From Corynebacterium glaucum (GTDB lineage: Bacteria; Actinomycetota; Actinomycetes; Mycobacteriales; Mycobacteriaceae): a stretch of 64,000 nt of DNA. The position numbers and the translations under genes are program-made. The DNA is taken from positions 744,001-808,000 of the forward strand of contig NZ_CP019688.1 of the NCBI RefSeq assembly GCF_002287505.1, read 5' to 3'. The notes beneath the pieces are model-generated. The model saw only the letters and a list, made by a program, of their open reading frames with translations, had not been told where the DNA came from and did not search any database. Shown in pieces: positions 17,764 to 26,012 of the stretch (positions within the stretch are counted from its first letter, which is position 1; each line of letters begins with the position of its first letter).

Positions 17764-18423
17764 ATGCTCGACCGTTTCATCGCTCCTTTCCGCGCACCGA
17801 CTCCAGGCTGGCCCGAAACCACGCCAGCGGTGCGCATTCGCGACGGTGCCAGCGTGCAGCTGCGGCCGCTGGCAAGCTCCGACGGCGAAGCCTGGAGCCA
17901 CATGCGCCTGCATGATGAATCGTGGCTCAAACCCGTCGAGCCCACCACACACGGCACCTGGTGGGAGGCGCACTCCCACGCCTCCTGGCGCAACAACTGG
18001 CTGAACCTTCGGCGTCTGGCCTACGACGGCACAGTGGTGCCCATGGTCATCGAGGTGAACCGTGAGTTCGCCGGTCAGGTCACGTTGGGCAACATTCAGC
18101 ACGGGGCCGTGGGGGAGTGCTGGATCGGCTACTGGGTGTTTTCGCCGTACATGGGCCGCGGCGTCGCAACTGCAGCCTGTGCTCTCGGCACCGACCACGC
18201 CATCCACCGCGTTGGCATGCACCGCGTCACCGCGACGTACCTGCCCTATAACCCAGCATCGGGCCGAGTGCTTCGATCCTGCGGATACCGGGAGGAAGGG
18301 TTCATGCGCCGCAACCTCCATATCAACGGTGAATGGCGTGACCACCACTTCGTCGCTCTTAATGCCGAGGATTACCCGACGACGGCGGTGGAGCGTCTCG
18401 CCGCCGCGGGCCGGATCCGCTAA
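17764..18423 (+). CDS. rimJ: RimJ-like GNAT N-acetyltransferase
   Basis: This 219-residue GNAT protein has acetyl-CoA binding in the segment YMGRGVATAACAL (about 139-151) and the late-domain pattern NPASGRVLRSCGYREEG (about 163-179). The family acetylates protein N-termini or small amines. It starts 9 bases after glp and lies between glp and glpR, as in other corynebacteria and mycobacteria (galU-moeA-rimJ). Whether it acts on the Glp system is unknown. Confidence 0.88.
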   Translation: MLDRFIAPFRAPTPGWPETTPAVRIRDGASVQLRPLASSDGEAWSHMRLHDESWLKPVEPTTHGTWWEAHSHASWRNNWLNLRRLAYDGTVVPMVIEVNREFAGQVTLGNIQHGAVGECWIGYWVFSPYMGRGVATAACALGTDHAIHRVGMHRVTATYLPYNPASGRVLRSCGYREEGFMRRNLHINGEWRDHHFVALNAEDYPTTAVERLAAAGRIR

Positions 18424-18547
18424 AGCACGCATTATTCAGGCAATTCATGGGTTGTTAACCGGCGCGCCGGGTTCGTTGCCAAGCATGGCCCCGTTAGCGT
18501 TGGGCACAACTTTGATGAACTTTGTCGAGGAAAGGTGGCACGTCCTT

Positions 18548-19813
18548 ATGGGCAGCCCGAGCCTGATCATTCTGCTGATCGTCGTCGTGTGGGTGATTGT
18601 TCTCGCCCCGCTCGCGTTCGGAAACAACAAGCCGATCCGCCGCTCCGGCCAGGGCTACGAGGAGACCCGCGTGCTCCACGAAGGCGGCACCATGCCAATG
18701 GTCGAGCGTCGCCGCCCCAAGCTCACGGCTGCTGATGTGCACCACTACGAGGCTTCGGAGGACGAGGACTACGAGCTTGTCGAGGCAGTTTCGGATGAGG
18801 AGCAAGTGCTTATCGACGACACCTCCGCGAGCATGAAGACCCTCATCTCCAGGACTGCCGGCGTGAGCCGGAAGCTCGCTCCCAATGTGATCGAGGCTGA
18901 TGAGGTCGAGGAGGTCAAGGAAGCCGAGGCGGCCGAGGGTGCCGAGGGTGCCGAGGGCACTGTTGAATCCAACGAGGTCGAGGCTCCGGCGGCAGGTGGC
19001 TCCACTGCCTACTCGGTGCTGCAGGCGCAGGCGGAAGACTCGGACGAAGACGAAGACGAAGACGAAGCGCAGGCGGAGTACGAGCTGGCTGAGTCCTACC
19101 TTGCACCCGCTGACTTCGGATACGTCTCAGAAGAGGCATCGGCCGCGGCTGAGGATCAGGCTGTCGTGCTCGAACATGGAGAGACTGACACCGAGGACAA
19201 CGCGGCGGATTCGGACATCGAGGTGGCTGCGGATGCCGATACTTCGAGCGTCGAACTCGAGGACGCCGACATTGCATTCGCCGAAGCTCGCAAGGGCCGC
19301 GGCGGCTACGATCCGCAGCGTGATGCGCTCACCCGCGCTGACCGGCTCAAGCGCCGCAAGATCACGTTCATCTCGCTCCTGGCGGCATCCGCGATCACGC
19401 TTATAGCGGCGCTCATCGTCGGTGGTTGGATGTGGGTGCTGCCTGCGATCACTGTCGGTCTGACGCTGTGGTTCATGGTCGCGCTGCGCCGCGTAGTCAA
19501 GCAAGAGCAGGAACTGCGCGCCCGCCGGATGCGCCAGCTGCGCCGCGCCCGCCTGGGTGTGGACACCGAGGACCGTCCTGCCATCGTGGAGCGGGAGCGC
19601 TACCGTGCCGGTGCCGTCATCATGGACCTTGATGATGAGAGCCCGGACTTCGACCACCTGCCGCGCTACCGTCAGGCCGAGCCGGAGTACGGCACCATCG
19701 AGCGCGAGCGCCGCGTGCCTGTTCGAGTCGGCGGCCGTTACGACGATTTTGGCGATGACGACAGTTACGACGACTACGAGAGCTACGGCGATTTCGGCGA
19801 CCGCGCCAGCTAG
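18548..19813 (+). CDS. glpR: Membrane protein GlpR-like (cognate receptor of Glp)
   Basis: This is a 421-residue product from the ATG at 18548, preceded by GAGGAAAGG. The N-terminal membrane segment (about 5-22) ends LAPLAFGNNKPIR. A strongly acidic, low-complexity region follows (about 60-245, with Glu-Gly-Ala and Asp-Glu repeats). Two closely spaced membrane segments (about 273-316) precede a cytoplasmic Arg-rich and Asp/Tyr-rich tail. This matches the reported GlpR of C. glutamicum in position and topology. An alternative ATG at 18515 would add 11 residues. Confidence 0.8.
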   Translation: MGSPSLIILLIVVVWVIVLAPLAFGNNKPIRRSGQGYEETRVLHEGGTMPMVERRRPKLTAADVHHYEASEDEDYELVEAVSDEEQVLIDDTSASMKTLISRTAGVSRKLAPNVIEADEVEEVKEAEAAEGAEGAEGTVESNEVEAPAAGGSTAYSVLQAQAEDSDEDEDEDEAQAEYELAESYLAPADFGYVSEEASAAAEDQAVVLEHGETDTEDNAADSDIEVAADADTSSVELEDADIAFAEARKGRGGYDPQRDALTRADRLKRRKITFISLLAASAITLIAALIVGGWMWVLPAITVGLTLWFMVALRRVVKQEQELRARRMRQLRRARLGVDTEDRPAIVERERYRAGAVIMDLDDESPDFDHLPRYRQAEPEYGTIERERRVPVRVGGRYDDFGDDDSYDDYESYGDFGDRAS

Positions 19814-19887
19814 GGCTACGTCGTTAGTCCAGCTCAGCCTGGCGATTTAACAGTTGCGTGGGAGGGGAGTAACCTCACTTCCCACAC

Positions 19888-19960
19888 GGGGCTATAGCTC
19901 AGTTGGTAGAGCGTTGCGTTCGCAATGCAAAGGCCAGGGGTTCGATTCCCCTTAGCTCCA
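19888..19960 (+). tRNA. tRNA-Ala (anticodon CGC)
   Basis: The 73-base cloverleaf is complete. Acceptor arm GGGGCTA pairs with TAGCTCC. The D arm is GCTC..GAGC. The anticodon stem TTGCG/TGCAA closes the loop TTCGCAA with anticodon CGC. The T arm is AGGGG..CCCCT. The discriminator is A, and CCA is not encoded. An IS481-family element inserted just past the 3' end duplicated 15 bases including the last 12 of the tRNA, so the gene itself stayed intact. Confidence 0.96.
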
Positions 19961-19963
19961 CTT
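19949..19963 (+). repeat. Left 15-bp target duplication of the IS481-family element
   Basis: CCCTTAGCTCCACTT, the last 12 bases of tRNA-Ala plus CTT, is repeated exactly at 22845-22859. The two copies directly abut the ends of the element. Confidence 0.85.
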
Positions 19964-19970
19964 TGTCCTG

Positions 19971-20012
19971 AGTCGCGACATGCTTGACAGATGAGTCGCG
20001 ACATGGTGGACA
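19971..20012 (+). repeat. Terminal and subterminal repeats at the left end of the IS481-family element
   Basis: GAGTCGCGACATG occurs twice in tandem (19970-19982 and 19993-20005). The stretch 19980-20012 is an imperfect inverted copy of the right-end repeats that start at 22701 and 22761. These are likely transposase-binding sites. Confidence 0.7.
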
Positions 20013-21207
20013 AACCGGTGCCTCGGTTTTTGGTTTTCTGGGGTGCCGGTTTTGTCATTGGTGGGGGTTGAGGGGTGGGTCTCCTGTTTTCCAGTAGGGC
20101 TTTTGGTAGTCGCGACTGGTGTCGATGTAGTGCTCTGTGATGACTTCGCCGGTGTCGGCCAATGACGTGATGATGTGTTTGTCGGTGATGACCATGAGGA
20201 TTTTCTTGCTGGCGTATGCGCGTCCGATGCCGAGGTGGAAGAGTTTTCCGGCGTAGCGGACGGTGGTTTTGCCGTTAGTGCATACGGTGTCGTTTCTGAT
20301 TCGCCATTCTTCTTTGGGGTTGTCGCGTGGGCTGGCTTTGGCCCCAGTGGTGTAGACCTGCGCTGGGGTACGTCTGCCGAGTGCGCGGTGGGGGCGTTGG
20401 GTGTTGTAGTAATCAGCGAATTCGTCGAGGAGGTGCTGCAGCTCGTTGATGGTGGGCGCTGGTGATCTGGCGGCGAGCCATTTCTTGAGTGTCTGGTGGA
20501 AGCGTTCGATTTTGCCTTGGGTTTGGGGATGTCCGGGGCGACCATTCTTTTGCTGGATACGGTTGGCGGTGAGCACTTTCTCGAAGGCGTTCCTGCCGCC
20601 TTTTCGCCCGGCCAAGCGGGCGGTGAAGACGAGCCCGTTGTCGGTCAGCGTTGATGCTGGCGGCCCGTATGTGCTGATGAGGCGGGTCAATTCGGCAGCG
20701 ACTGCCGCCCCGCTGAAGGCCGCGGCGGCGGTGATTGACATCAGGTAGCGGGAGTGGTCGTCGATGAAGTCGAGGACTTCGACTCGGGTGCCGTCAGCGA
20801 GGAACACGTGGGTGATGTCGGCCTGCCAGATTTCGTTGCACAGCGCTGCCTCAAAGCGGATGTAGGAGCTTTTGGGGCGCTTCTTCGGCTCTGGGGTCAC
20901 CAAACCGGCATCGGTGAGGATCCGTCTGATTGTTGAGGTTGACGGCACCCGTTTGTCCTGCGCGGCTAAGTGGTAGGCAATAGTTTCCGGTCCCGCATCA
21001 AGGCCATGGCGGGTGAGCTGTTTGCGCATATCGATGATGTCGTTGCGCAGTGCTTCTGGAACCGCTTGCGGGTGCGTGTGCGGGGCCCGAGATTTCGGGG
21101 CGACGGCGGCATCGCCGCCGGCATCGTAGTCGGCGAGGATTTGATACACACGCTGGCGGCTGACACCGAAGCGTTTCGCCACCGCGGCAACTTTTTGTTT
21201 CTGGTCG

Positions 21208-21215
21208 CGCACTGC
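21208..21215 (+). repeat. Left 8-bp target duplication of the IS256-family element
   Basis: CGCACTGC at 21208-21215 is repeated exactly at 22656-22663, abutting both ends of the inner element. Eight to nine bases is the usual IS256-family duplication length. Confidence 0.9.
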
Positions 21216-22655
21216 GAGGGTGTCAGGAGTTTTGTGTGTGAGGCTCTGATCTGAAGGAGTTTCACCGATAATGACTACGGTGTCACCGAAGAAAAGCCAT
21301 GACCCGGCCAGGGTCAATGAGATCAGCGAGAAGCTGATGGATAACCCCGAGCTCGCCAAGCTCATCGGGGAGCTGTCCACCTCCACCGACGATGCCAGCG
21401 AGCTGGTCAAGGGGCTTTTACAGGCCTCGATCAATGCCGGTCTACAGGCGGAGATGGATGCCCATTTGGGCTATGAGCACTCTGACCGCAAAGCCAAAGC
21501 TGAGGTTGACACCCGCGGTGAGGATAACCACCGCAACGGGTCGTATACCAAGACCGTCGACTCTGGCTACGGCCCGCTGGAAGTAACCATGCCAAGGGAT
21601 CGGGCGGGGACGTTTGCCCCGCAGATGGTGCCAAAGGGGGCCCGCAGGCTCACTGAGCTTGATGACATGATCATTTCCCTGTATGCGGGCGGGATGACAG
21701 TGCGAGACATCCAGCACCACCTCGCAACCACCCTCGGGGTGGACATGAGCCCCGATACGATCAGCACGATCACCGACGCGGTACTCGATGAGGTGATGAT
21801 GTGGCAGAACCGACAGCTCGAAGAGTTCTACCCGGTGATCTTTCTCGACGCATTGCGGATCAAGATCCGCGATGGTAACCGCGTGGTCAACAAGTCCTGC
21901 TACATGGCCGTTGGTGTCGACATGGACGGCATCAAACACATCCTTGGGTTGTGGATCGCCGGTAACGAAGGTGCCGCATTCTGGGCGTCCGTGTGCGCTG
22001 ACCTTGCCAACCGTGGGGTCCAAGACGTGTTCATCGTCTGCTGCGACGGGCTCAAAGGCTTACCCGATGCGGTGGAGGCAACCTGGCCGAACTCGATGGT
22101 GCAAACCTGTATCGTGCACCTGATTCGGGCTGCGAACAGGTGGGTGTCCTACCAAGACCGCAAACCCGTATCGAGTGCGTTACGGGAGGTCTACACCGCA
22201 CCGAACGAGGACACCGCCCGCGCCGCCCTGGACGCGTTCGAAGCCTCTGAGCTAGGGCGCCGCTACCCGCAGTCGGTGAAGGTGTGGCGTGATGCGTGGG
22301 AGCAGTTCGTGCCGTTTTTGCAGTTCCCGCCAGCGGCCCGGAGGGTGCTCTACACCACGAACGCGATCGAATCGCTCAATGCTGAACTGCGCAAAGCTAC
22401 CCGCAACCGGGGCCAGTTCCCGAACGACACCGCGGCGCTGAAGACGCTGTGGTTGATGATTTGCAACATCGAAGACAAACGCGCCGCCCAGCGGGCGAAG
22501 AAGGCAAAACGGGCAATCGAATGCAACGGCTATATTGAAGGGGCGAAAGCCACCGGGTGGAAACAAGCCATCAACCAACTAGCCGTGGCATACCCCGACC
22601 GATTCGCGGACTACCTGTAAACCAAGCCCCCGCACACAAACAATCGGACACCCTC
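21216..22655 (+). mobile_element. IS256-family insertion sequence, intact
   Basis: This is a 1440-bp element bounded by 25-base imperfect inverted repeats (19 of 25 matching) whose outer nine bases GAGGGTGTC / GACACCCTC are identical. It is flanked by an exact 8-bp duplication, carries one full-length transposase gene on the plus strand, and interrupts the IS481-family transposase. It appears complete and possibly active. Confidence 0.92.
21271..22620 (+). CDS. IS256-family (mutator-type) transposase
   Basis: This 449-residue transposase has the family DDE residues in order: Asp in VIFLDALRIKIRD, Asp in CCDGLKGLPDAV and Glu in TTNAIESLNAELRK. The segment between the second Asp and Glu includes the C-x2-H pattern TCIVHLIR typical of mutator transposases. 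The length is about normal for the family (390-450). No frameshift or internal stop is seen, and the inverted repeats are in place, so it could be functional. Confidence 0.95.
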   Translation: MTTVSPKKSHDPARVNEISEKLMDNPELAKLIGELSTSTDDASELVKGLLQASINAGLQAEMDAHLGYEHSDRKAKAEVDTRGEDNHRNGSYTKTVDSGYGPLEVTMPRDRAGTFAPQMVPKGARRLTELDDMIISLYAGGMTVRDIQHHLATTLGVDMSPDTISTITDAVLDEVMMWQNRQLEEFYPVIFLDALRIKIRDGNRVVNKSCYMAVGVDMDGIKHILGLWIAGNEGAAFWASVCADLANRGVQDVFIVCCDGLKGLPDAVEATWPNSMVQTCIVHLIRAANRWVSYQDRKPVSSALREVYTAPNEDTARAALDAFEASELGRRYPQSVKVWRDAWEQFVPFLQFPPAARRVLYTTNAIESLNAELRKATRNRGQFPNDTAALKTLWLMICNIEDKRAAQRAKKAKRAIECNGYIEGAKATGWKQAINQLAVAYPDRFADYL

Positions 22656-22663
22656 CGCACTGC
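22656..22663 (+). repeat. Right 8-bp target duplication of the IS256-family element
   Basis: CGCACTGC, an exact match to 21208-21215. The sequence after it continues the interrupted IS481 transposase gene on the minus strand. Confidence 0.9.
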
Positions 22664-22700
22664 ACGAACGATGGCGAGATTGCGGTTGGGACTGTTCATC

Positions 22701-22844
22701 TGTCAAACATGTCCCGACTCACCTGTCAAGCATCACTCATCAAGTTAAGGTCGGCCTAAGTGTCAAGTATGTCTCGACTCACCTGTCAAGCATCAGGACC
22801 ATCGCCGCTGGAACATGGTGTCAAATATGTCGTGAACCTAGACA
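22701..22844 (+). repeat. Three spaced repeats at the right end of the IS481-family element
   Basis: Related units beginning TGTCAA(A/G)(C/T)ATGTC start at 22701, 22761 and 22819, spaced 60 and 58 bases. The first two continue CGACTCACCTGTCAAGCATC. The outermost unit forms the terminal inverted repeat. The spacing suggests an array of transposase-binding sites, which also overlaps the transposase promoter region. Confidence 0.7.
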
Positions 22845-22859
22845 CCCTTAGCTCCACTT
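22845..22859 (+). repeat. Right 15-bp target duplication of the IS481-family element
   Basis: CCCTTAGCTCCACTT, an exact copy of the tRNA-Ala 3' end at 19949-19963. It immediately precedes the csoR stop codon on the minus strand. Confidence 0.85.
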
Positions 22860-23156
22860 CTAGGATTTCAGCATCCGGGCAATCGCCTCGGATGCTTCCT
22901 TTATTTTGTGCTCAGCACCCTCGCCGCTGTTCACGGCCTCGGTGACGCAGTGCTTGAGGTGGTCCTGCAGTAGCGCCACAGCGACGTTCTCCAGCGCGGA
23001 GTTCACCGCGCTGATCTGCGTGAGGATGTCGATGCAGTACTTCTCTTCCTCGATCATTCGCTGCAAACCTCTGGTTTGGCCCTCAATGCGCTTGAGCCGG
23101 GCGAGGTAGCGGTCCTTGTCGCTGATGTAGCCGTAGTGTTCGGACGTAGATGACAT
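22860..23156 (-). CDS. csoR: CsoR-type copper-sensing repressor
   Basis: This 98-residue all-helical repressor belongs to the CsoR/RcnR family. The Cu(I) ligands of CsoR are in place as Cys41, His66 and Cys70 (KYCIDILTQ and DHLKHCVTE). The DNA-binding basic patch is the RLKRIEGQTRGLQRM segment (20-34). It lies 7 bases downstream of copB on the same strand, giving a copB-csoR operon. A palindrome of CsoR type lies upstream of copB (25335-25353), so autoregulated copper induction is likely. Its stop is now adjacent to the IS481-family target duplication. Confidence 0.93.
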   Translation of the reverse strand: MSSTSEHYGYISDKDRYLARLKRIEGQTRGLQRMIEEEKYCIDILTQISAVNSALENVAVALLQDHLKHCVTEAVNSGEGAEHKIKEASEAIARMLKS

Positions 23157-23163
23157 GGTCTAC

Positions 23164-25287
23164 CTATGCATTCTCGAGAAGCCGGGCGGTGCTGGCTTCG
23201 GGGTTGAGATCGAGGCGGCGCAGCAACTGGGCGTTCAGCGCCACAATCACCGTGGATGCGGACATGAGGATTGCTCCCACGCTCATCGGCATCACAAAGC
23301 CGATGGGTGCGAGCACACCAGCTGCGAGCGGCACAGCCGCGAGGTTGTAACCCGCTGCCCACCAGAGGTTCTGTTGCATCTTCTTGTAGGTTTCGCGGGA
23401 CAAGTCGATGACGGACAGTACCGAGCGCGGATCCGAGGACGCCAGAATGACGCCTGCGGAGCCGATTGCCACATCGGTGCCCGCGCCGATGGCGATGCCG
23501 ACGTCAGCTTGCGCCAGGGAGGGGGCATCGTTGACACCGTCGCCAACCATGGCCACCGTGCGCCCCTCGCGCTGCAGTTCCTCGACCTTCGCGGCCTTAT
23601 CCTCCGGGCGAACACCCGCGTAGACGCGGTCGATGCCCAGTTCTGCTGCGACGCTCTCGGCGACAGCTTCAGCATCGCCGGTGATCATCACGACCTCGAC
23701 GTCGGCGGCGTGGAGCGCCTTGACCGCGTCGAAGGACTCTTCCCGGATCTTGTCGGCGAGGCGCAGGGCGCCGATAACGTGGCCGTCGGCAAGCACATGC
23801 AAGATGATTGCCCCCTCCTCCCGCCAGGTGCTGGCGACCTTGAGTTCGTCGGCGCTGCGCTCCTCGACGAGGTACGGGCCGCCGACCTCGATGACGGTGC
23901 CGTCGACCGTGGCGCGCACGCCGACTGCTGGGGAGGAGGAGAAGTCGCTGGCGCGGGGAACCTCAAGCTGCTGTTCTTCGGCGGCGCTGACGATCGCGCG
24001 GGCCAGCGGGTGCTCACTGTCGGACTCAGCCGCGGCGGCGAGGGCGAGCAGTTCGTTGTCGCTGTAACCCTCGACGGGTTCAAGCGCGGTGACGGTGGGT
24101 TCGCCCTGCGTCAGGGTGCCGGTCTTGTCAAAGAGCACCGCGTCGACGTTTCGCATCGATTCGAGCGCGAGGCGGTCCTTGATCAGCACGCCGGCGCGGG
24201 CGGCACGCTCCGTCGCAATCGAGACAACCAGCGGGATGGCGAGGCCGAGCGCGTGCGGGCAGGCGATGACCATGACGGTGATGGTGCGCTCGACTGCCTC
24301 ATCGGGCCGGCCGAGGAAACTCCACACCACTGCCGTGATCACGGCAGCGCCGATGGTGAACCAGAACAGCCAACCGGCAGCGGTATCAGCGAGGCGCTGG
24401 GCGCGTGACGACGACGCCTGCGCATCCGAGACCAGTTTTTGGATCCCTGCGAGCGCGGTGTCGTCGCCGGTGGCGGTGACCTCAACTCGCAATCCCGAAT
24501 CGGTCGCGATCGTGCCCGCCACGACGTTTTCTCCGGTTTCGCGGCGCACGGTCTTCGACTCGCCGGTGACCATGGACTCATCCATCGCGGCGCTGCCTTC
24601 GACAATCACGCCGTCTGCTGGGATCGAGGAACCGGGCCGGACGATGACCATGTCGCCGACCTCAAGTTCTGCCGGGGCGACCTTGACCACCTCGTCGCCG
24701 TCGACCTTTTCCGCCTCGTCCGGGAGTAGCGCCGCGAGCGAGTCGAGCGCTGAGGTGGTCTGCGCGAGCGAGCGCATCTCGATCCAGTGCCCCAGCAGCA
24801 TGATCACCACAAGCATGGCGAGTTCCCACCAGAAGTCCAAGGTGTGCGGCAGCACCCCGAGGCTGGACAGCCACGACGCCACGAAGGCGACGGTGATGGC
24901 CAGGCCGATCAGCAGCATCATGCCGGGTTGGCGCTGGCGGATCTCATCCACCGCGCCGGTGAGGAAGGGCCAGCCGCCCCAGAAGTAGATCACCGTACCG
25001 AGCAGAGGTGAGACCCACGGCACCCAGGAGGCTTCTGGGAGGGAGTAGCCGATCAGGTCGGCGAACATCGCGTTGAAGCCCACGACCGGGATAGAGAGCG
25101 CCAGCATGATCCAGAACAGGCGGCGGAATTGGGCGACGTGATCGCCGTGATCGCCGTGGCCAGCATGGCCGCTGTGGCCACCGTGACCGCCATGCCCCTC
25201 ATGGTCCTCGTGATCGTGGTGTTGATTGTCGTCGTGGTGTTGGTGGTGGGCGTGCGTGTGTGCTTCGCGTGTGTCTTGGTCGTGCAT
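23164..25287 (-). CDS. copB: Copper-translocating P1B-type ATPase, CopB class
   Basis: This 707-residue P-type ATPase has a strikingly His/Asp-rich first 50 residues instead of a CxxC metal-binding domain. The ion-path motif is Cys343-Pro-His (CPHALGLAIP), which defines the CopB class. Also seen are TGES in the actuator domain, the phosphorylated Asp387 in DKTGTLTQG, the SEHPLA nucleotide site and MVGDGVNDAPSL. About eight membrane segments are expected. It exports copper across the cytoplasmic membrane. It heads an operon with csoR. Confidence 0.95.
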   Translation of the reverse strand: MHDQDTREAHTHAHHQHHDDNQHHDHEDHEGHGGHGGHSGHAGHGDHGDHVAQFRRLFWIMLALSIPVVGFNAMFADLIGYSLPEASWVPWVSPLLGTVIYFWGGWPFLTGAVDEIRQRQPGMMLLIGLAITVAFVASWLSSLGVLPHTLDFWWELAMLVVIMLLGHWIEMRSLAQTTSALDSLAALLPDEAEKVDGDEVVKVAPAELEVGDMVIVRPGSSIPADGVIVEGSAAMDESMVTGESKTVRRETGENVVAGTIATDSGLRVEVTATGDDTALAGIQKLVSDAQASSSRAQRLADTAAGWLFWFTIGAAVITAVVWSFLGRPDEAVERTITVMVIACPHALGLAIPLVVSIATERAARAGVLIKDRLALESMRNVDAVLFDKTGTLTQGEPTVTALEPVEGYSDNELLALAAAAESDSEHPLARAIVSAAEEQQLEVPRASDFSSSPAVGVRATVDGTVIEVGGPYLVEERSADELKVASTWREEGAIILHVLADGHVIGALRLADKIREESFDAVKALHAADVEVVMITGDAEAVAESVAAELGIDRVYAGVRPEDKAAKVEELQREGRTVAMVGDGVNDAPSLAQADVGIAIGAGTDVAIGSAGVILASSDPRSVLSVIDLSRETYKKMQQNLWWAAGYNLAAVPLAAGVLAPIGFVMPMSVGAILMSASTVIVALNAQLLRRLDLNPEASTARLLENA

Positions 25288-25334
25288 GGTCTATGAATCC
25301 CTTGCTCGTTGACGTCTGTATCTGACACCGACCG

Positions 25335-25353
25335 TATACCCCTGGGGGGTATA
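25335..25353. promoter_or_regulatory. Candidate CsoR operator
   Basis: TATACCCCTGGGGGGTATA is a near-perfect G/C-cored palindrome of the form ATACCCC..GGGGTAT described for CsoR proteins. It lies 48 bases upstream of the copB start and 44 bases before the divergent CDF-like gene, so it could control both directions. Confidence 0.8.
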
Positions 25354-25396
25354 TCTCAAGGGTGTTTATCCTCACGATGGGGTAGCATGCGCACGC

Positions 25397-26005
25397 GTGT
25401 CTACTGAACGTATCCGCCGCGCCGTACTCATCGTCGCGCTGCTGAACCTGGCCTACTTTTTCGTCGAATTCGCCGCCGCGATCGCAATCGGTTCTGCGTC
25501 GCTGTTCGCCGACTCCGCCGACTTCCTCGAAGACACCGCGATTAACCTCCTCGTGTTCTTCGCGGTCGCGTGGCCCGCGCAGCGCCGCCGGAAGGTCGGT
25601 GCCTTCCTCGCCGTCCTTATCCTCATCCCGGCCGTTGCCGCGATCGCCACCGTCATCTACAAGTTGCTCAATCCGGTCCCTCCATCGCCGGAAGGGCTCA
25701 CCGGCGTGGCACTCGGCGCGCTCGTGGTCAACCTCGCGTGCGCAGTCATCTTGCTGCGGGTTCGGGATGAGGGCTCAAGCTTGACGACGGGCGCCTGGCT
25801 CGCCGCCCGCAACGATGCTCTCGCCAACCTGCTCATCATCGCCGCTGGCCTCCTCACGTTCGTCTGGGCGACCGCCTGGTTCGACATCATCGTCGGCGCG
25901 ATCATCGCCGCGGTCAACCTGTCTGCATCGAAGGAAGTGTGGGAAGAATCCCGCGAGGAGCACGACTCGGTGGAAGAAGCGTTCGCGGAGATGGACTGCG
26001 ACTAA
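25397..26005 (+). CDS. CDF-like cation transporter (short form)
   Basis: This 202-residue protein has five to six membrane segments resembling the transmembrane domain of cation diffusion facilitators, without their C-terminal cytoplasmic domain. The TM2 metal-site pattern His-x3-Asp is Asp-x3-Asp here (SADFLEDTA). The TM5 equivalent (AARNDALANLL) keeps the Asp but not the His. It is divergent from copB across the candidate CsoR operator, suggesting a metal-efflux role. The substrate cannot be assigned. The start is a GTG at 25397. Confidence 0.78.
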   Translation: MSTERIRRAVLIVALLNLAYFFVEFAAAIAIGSASLFADSADFLEDTAINLLVFFAVAWPAQRRRKVGAFLAVLILIPAVAAIATVIYKLLNPVPPSPEGLTGVALGALVVNLACAVILLRVRDEGSSLTTGAWLAARNDALANLLIIAAGLLTFVWATAWFDIIVGAIIAAVNLSASKEVWEESREEHDSVEEAFAEMDCD

Positions 26006-26012
26006 GCCTCCG

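Larger units (their letters stand above)
20055..22699 (-). pseudogene. IS481-family transposase gene split by IS256 insertion
   Basis: The main body (20055-21207) encodes the HTH (VAAVAKRFGVSRQRVYQILA) and an rve-type DDE core: Asp in IWQADITHVF, Asp in LTDNGLVF and Glu in KIERFHQTLK. The first codons lie beyond the inner IS. Joining 22699-22664 to the 8-bp duplication and the main body restores a continuous frame starting MNSPNRNLAIVRAVRDQKQK, about 398 residues. The present upstream frame instead reads antisense through the IS256 transposase and has no family similarity. The gene is therefore disrupted after codon 12-15. Confidence 0.85.
19964..22844 (-). mobile_element. IS481-family element, interrupted by a nested IS256-family element
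   Basis: The ends are imperfect 26-base inverted repeats (19964-19989 and 22819-22844) that match at 19 of 26 positions. They begin TGTC and end GACA, as expected for IS481. The ends abut an exact 15-bp direct repeat. The single transposase lies on the minus strand and is split by the inner IS. Without the inner element and its duplicated 8 bases this IS would be about 1433 bp. Extra copies of the terminal motif lie inside both ends. Confidence 0.85.

Noticed and set aside
19858..19885. Hairpin before tRNA-Ala as a terminator for glpR
   Set aside because: Only GTGGGA/TCCCAC pairs well; the inner stem is poor and no T-run follows.
21208..21434. Native 5' end of the IS481 transposase in the present sequence
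   Set aside because: This frame runs antisense through the IS256 transposase; the true first codons lie at 22664-22699 beyond the inserted element.
19949..22859. Integrase-type att sites at the tRNA
   Set aside because: The 15-bp repeats abut transposon inverted repeats exactly, and no integrase gene is present, so target-site duplication explains them better.
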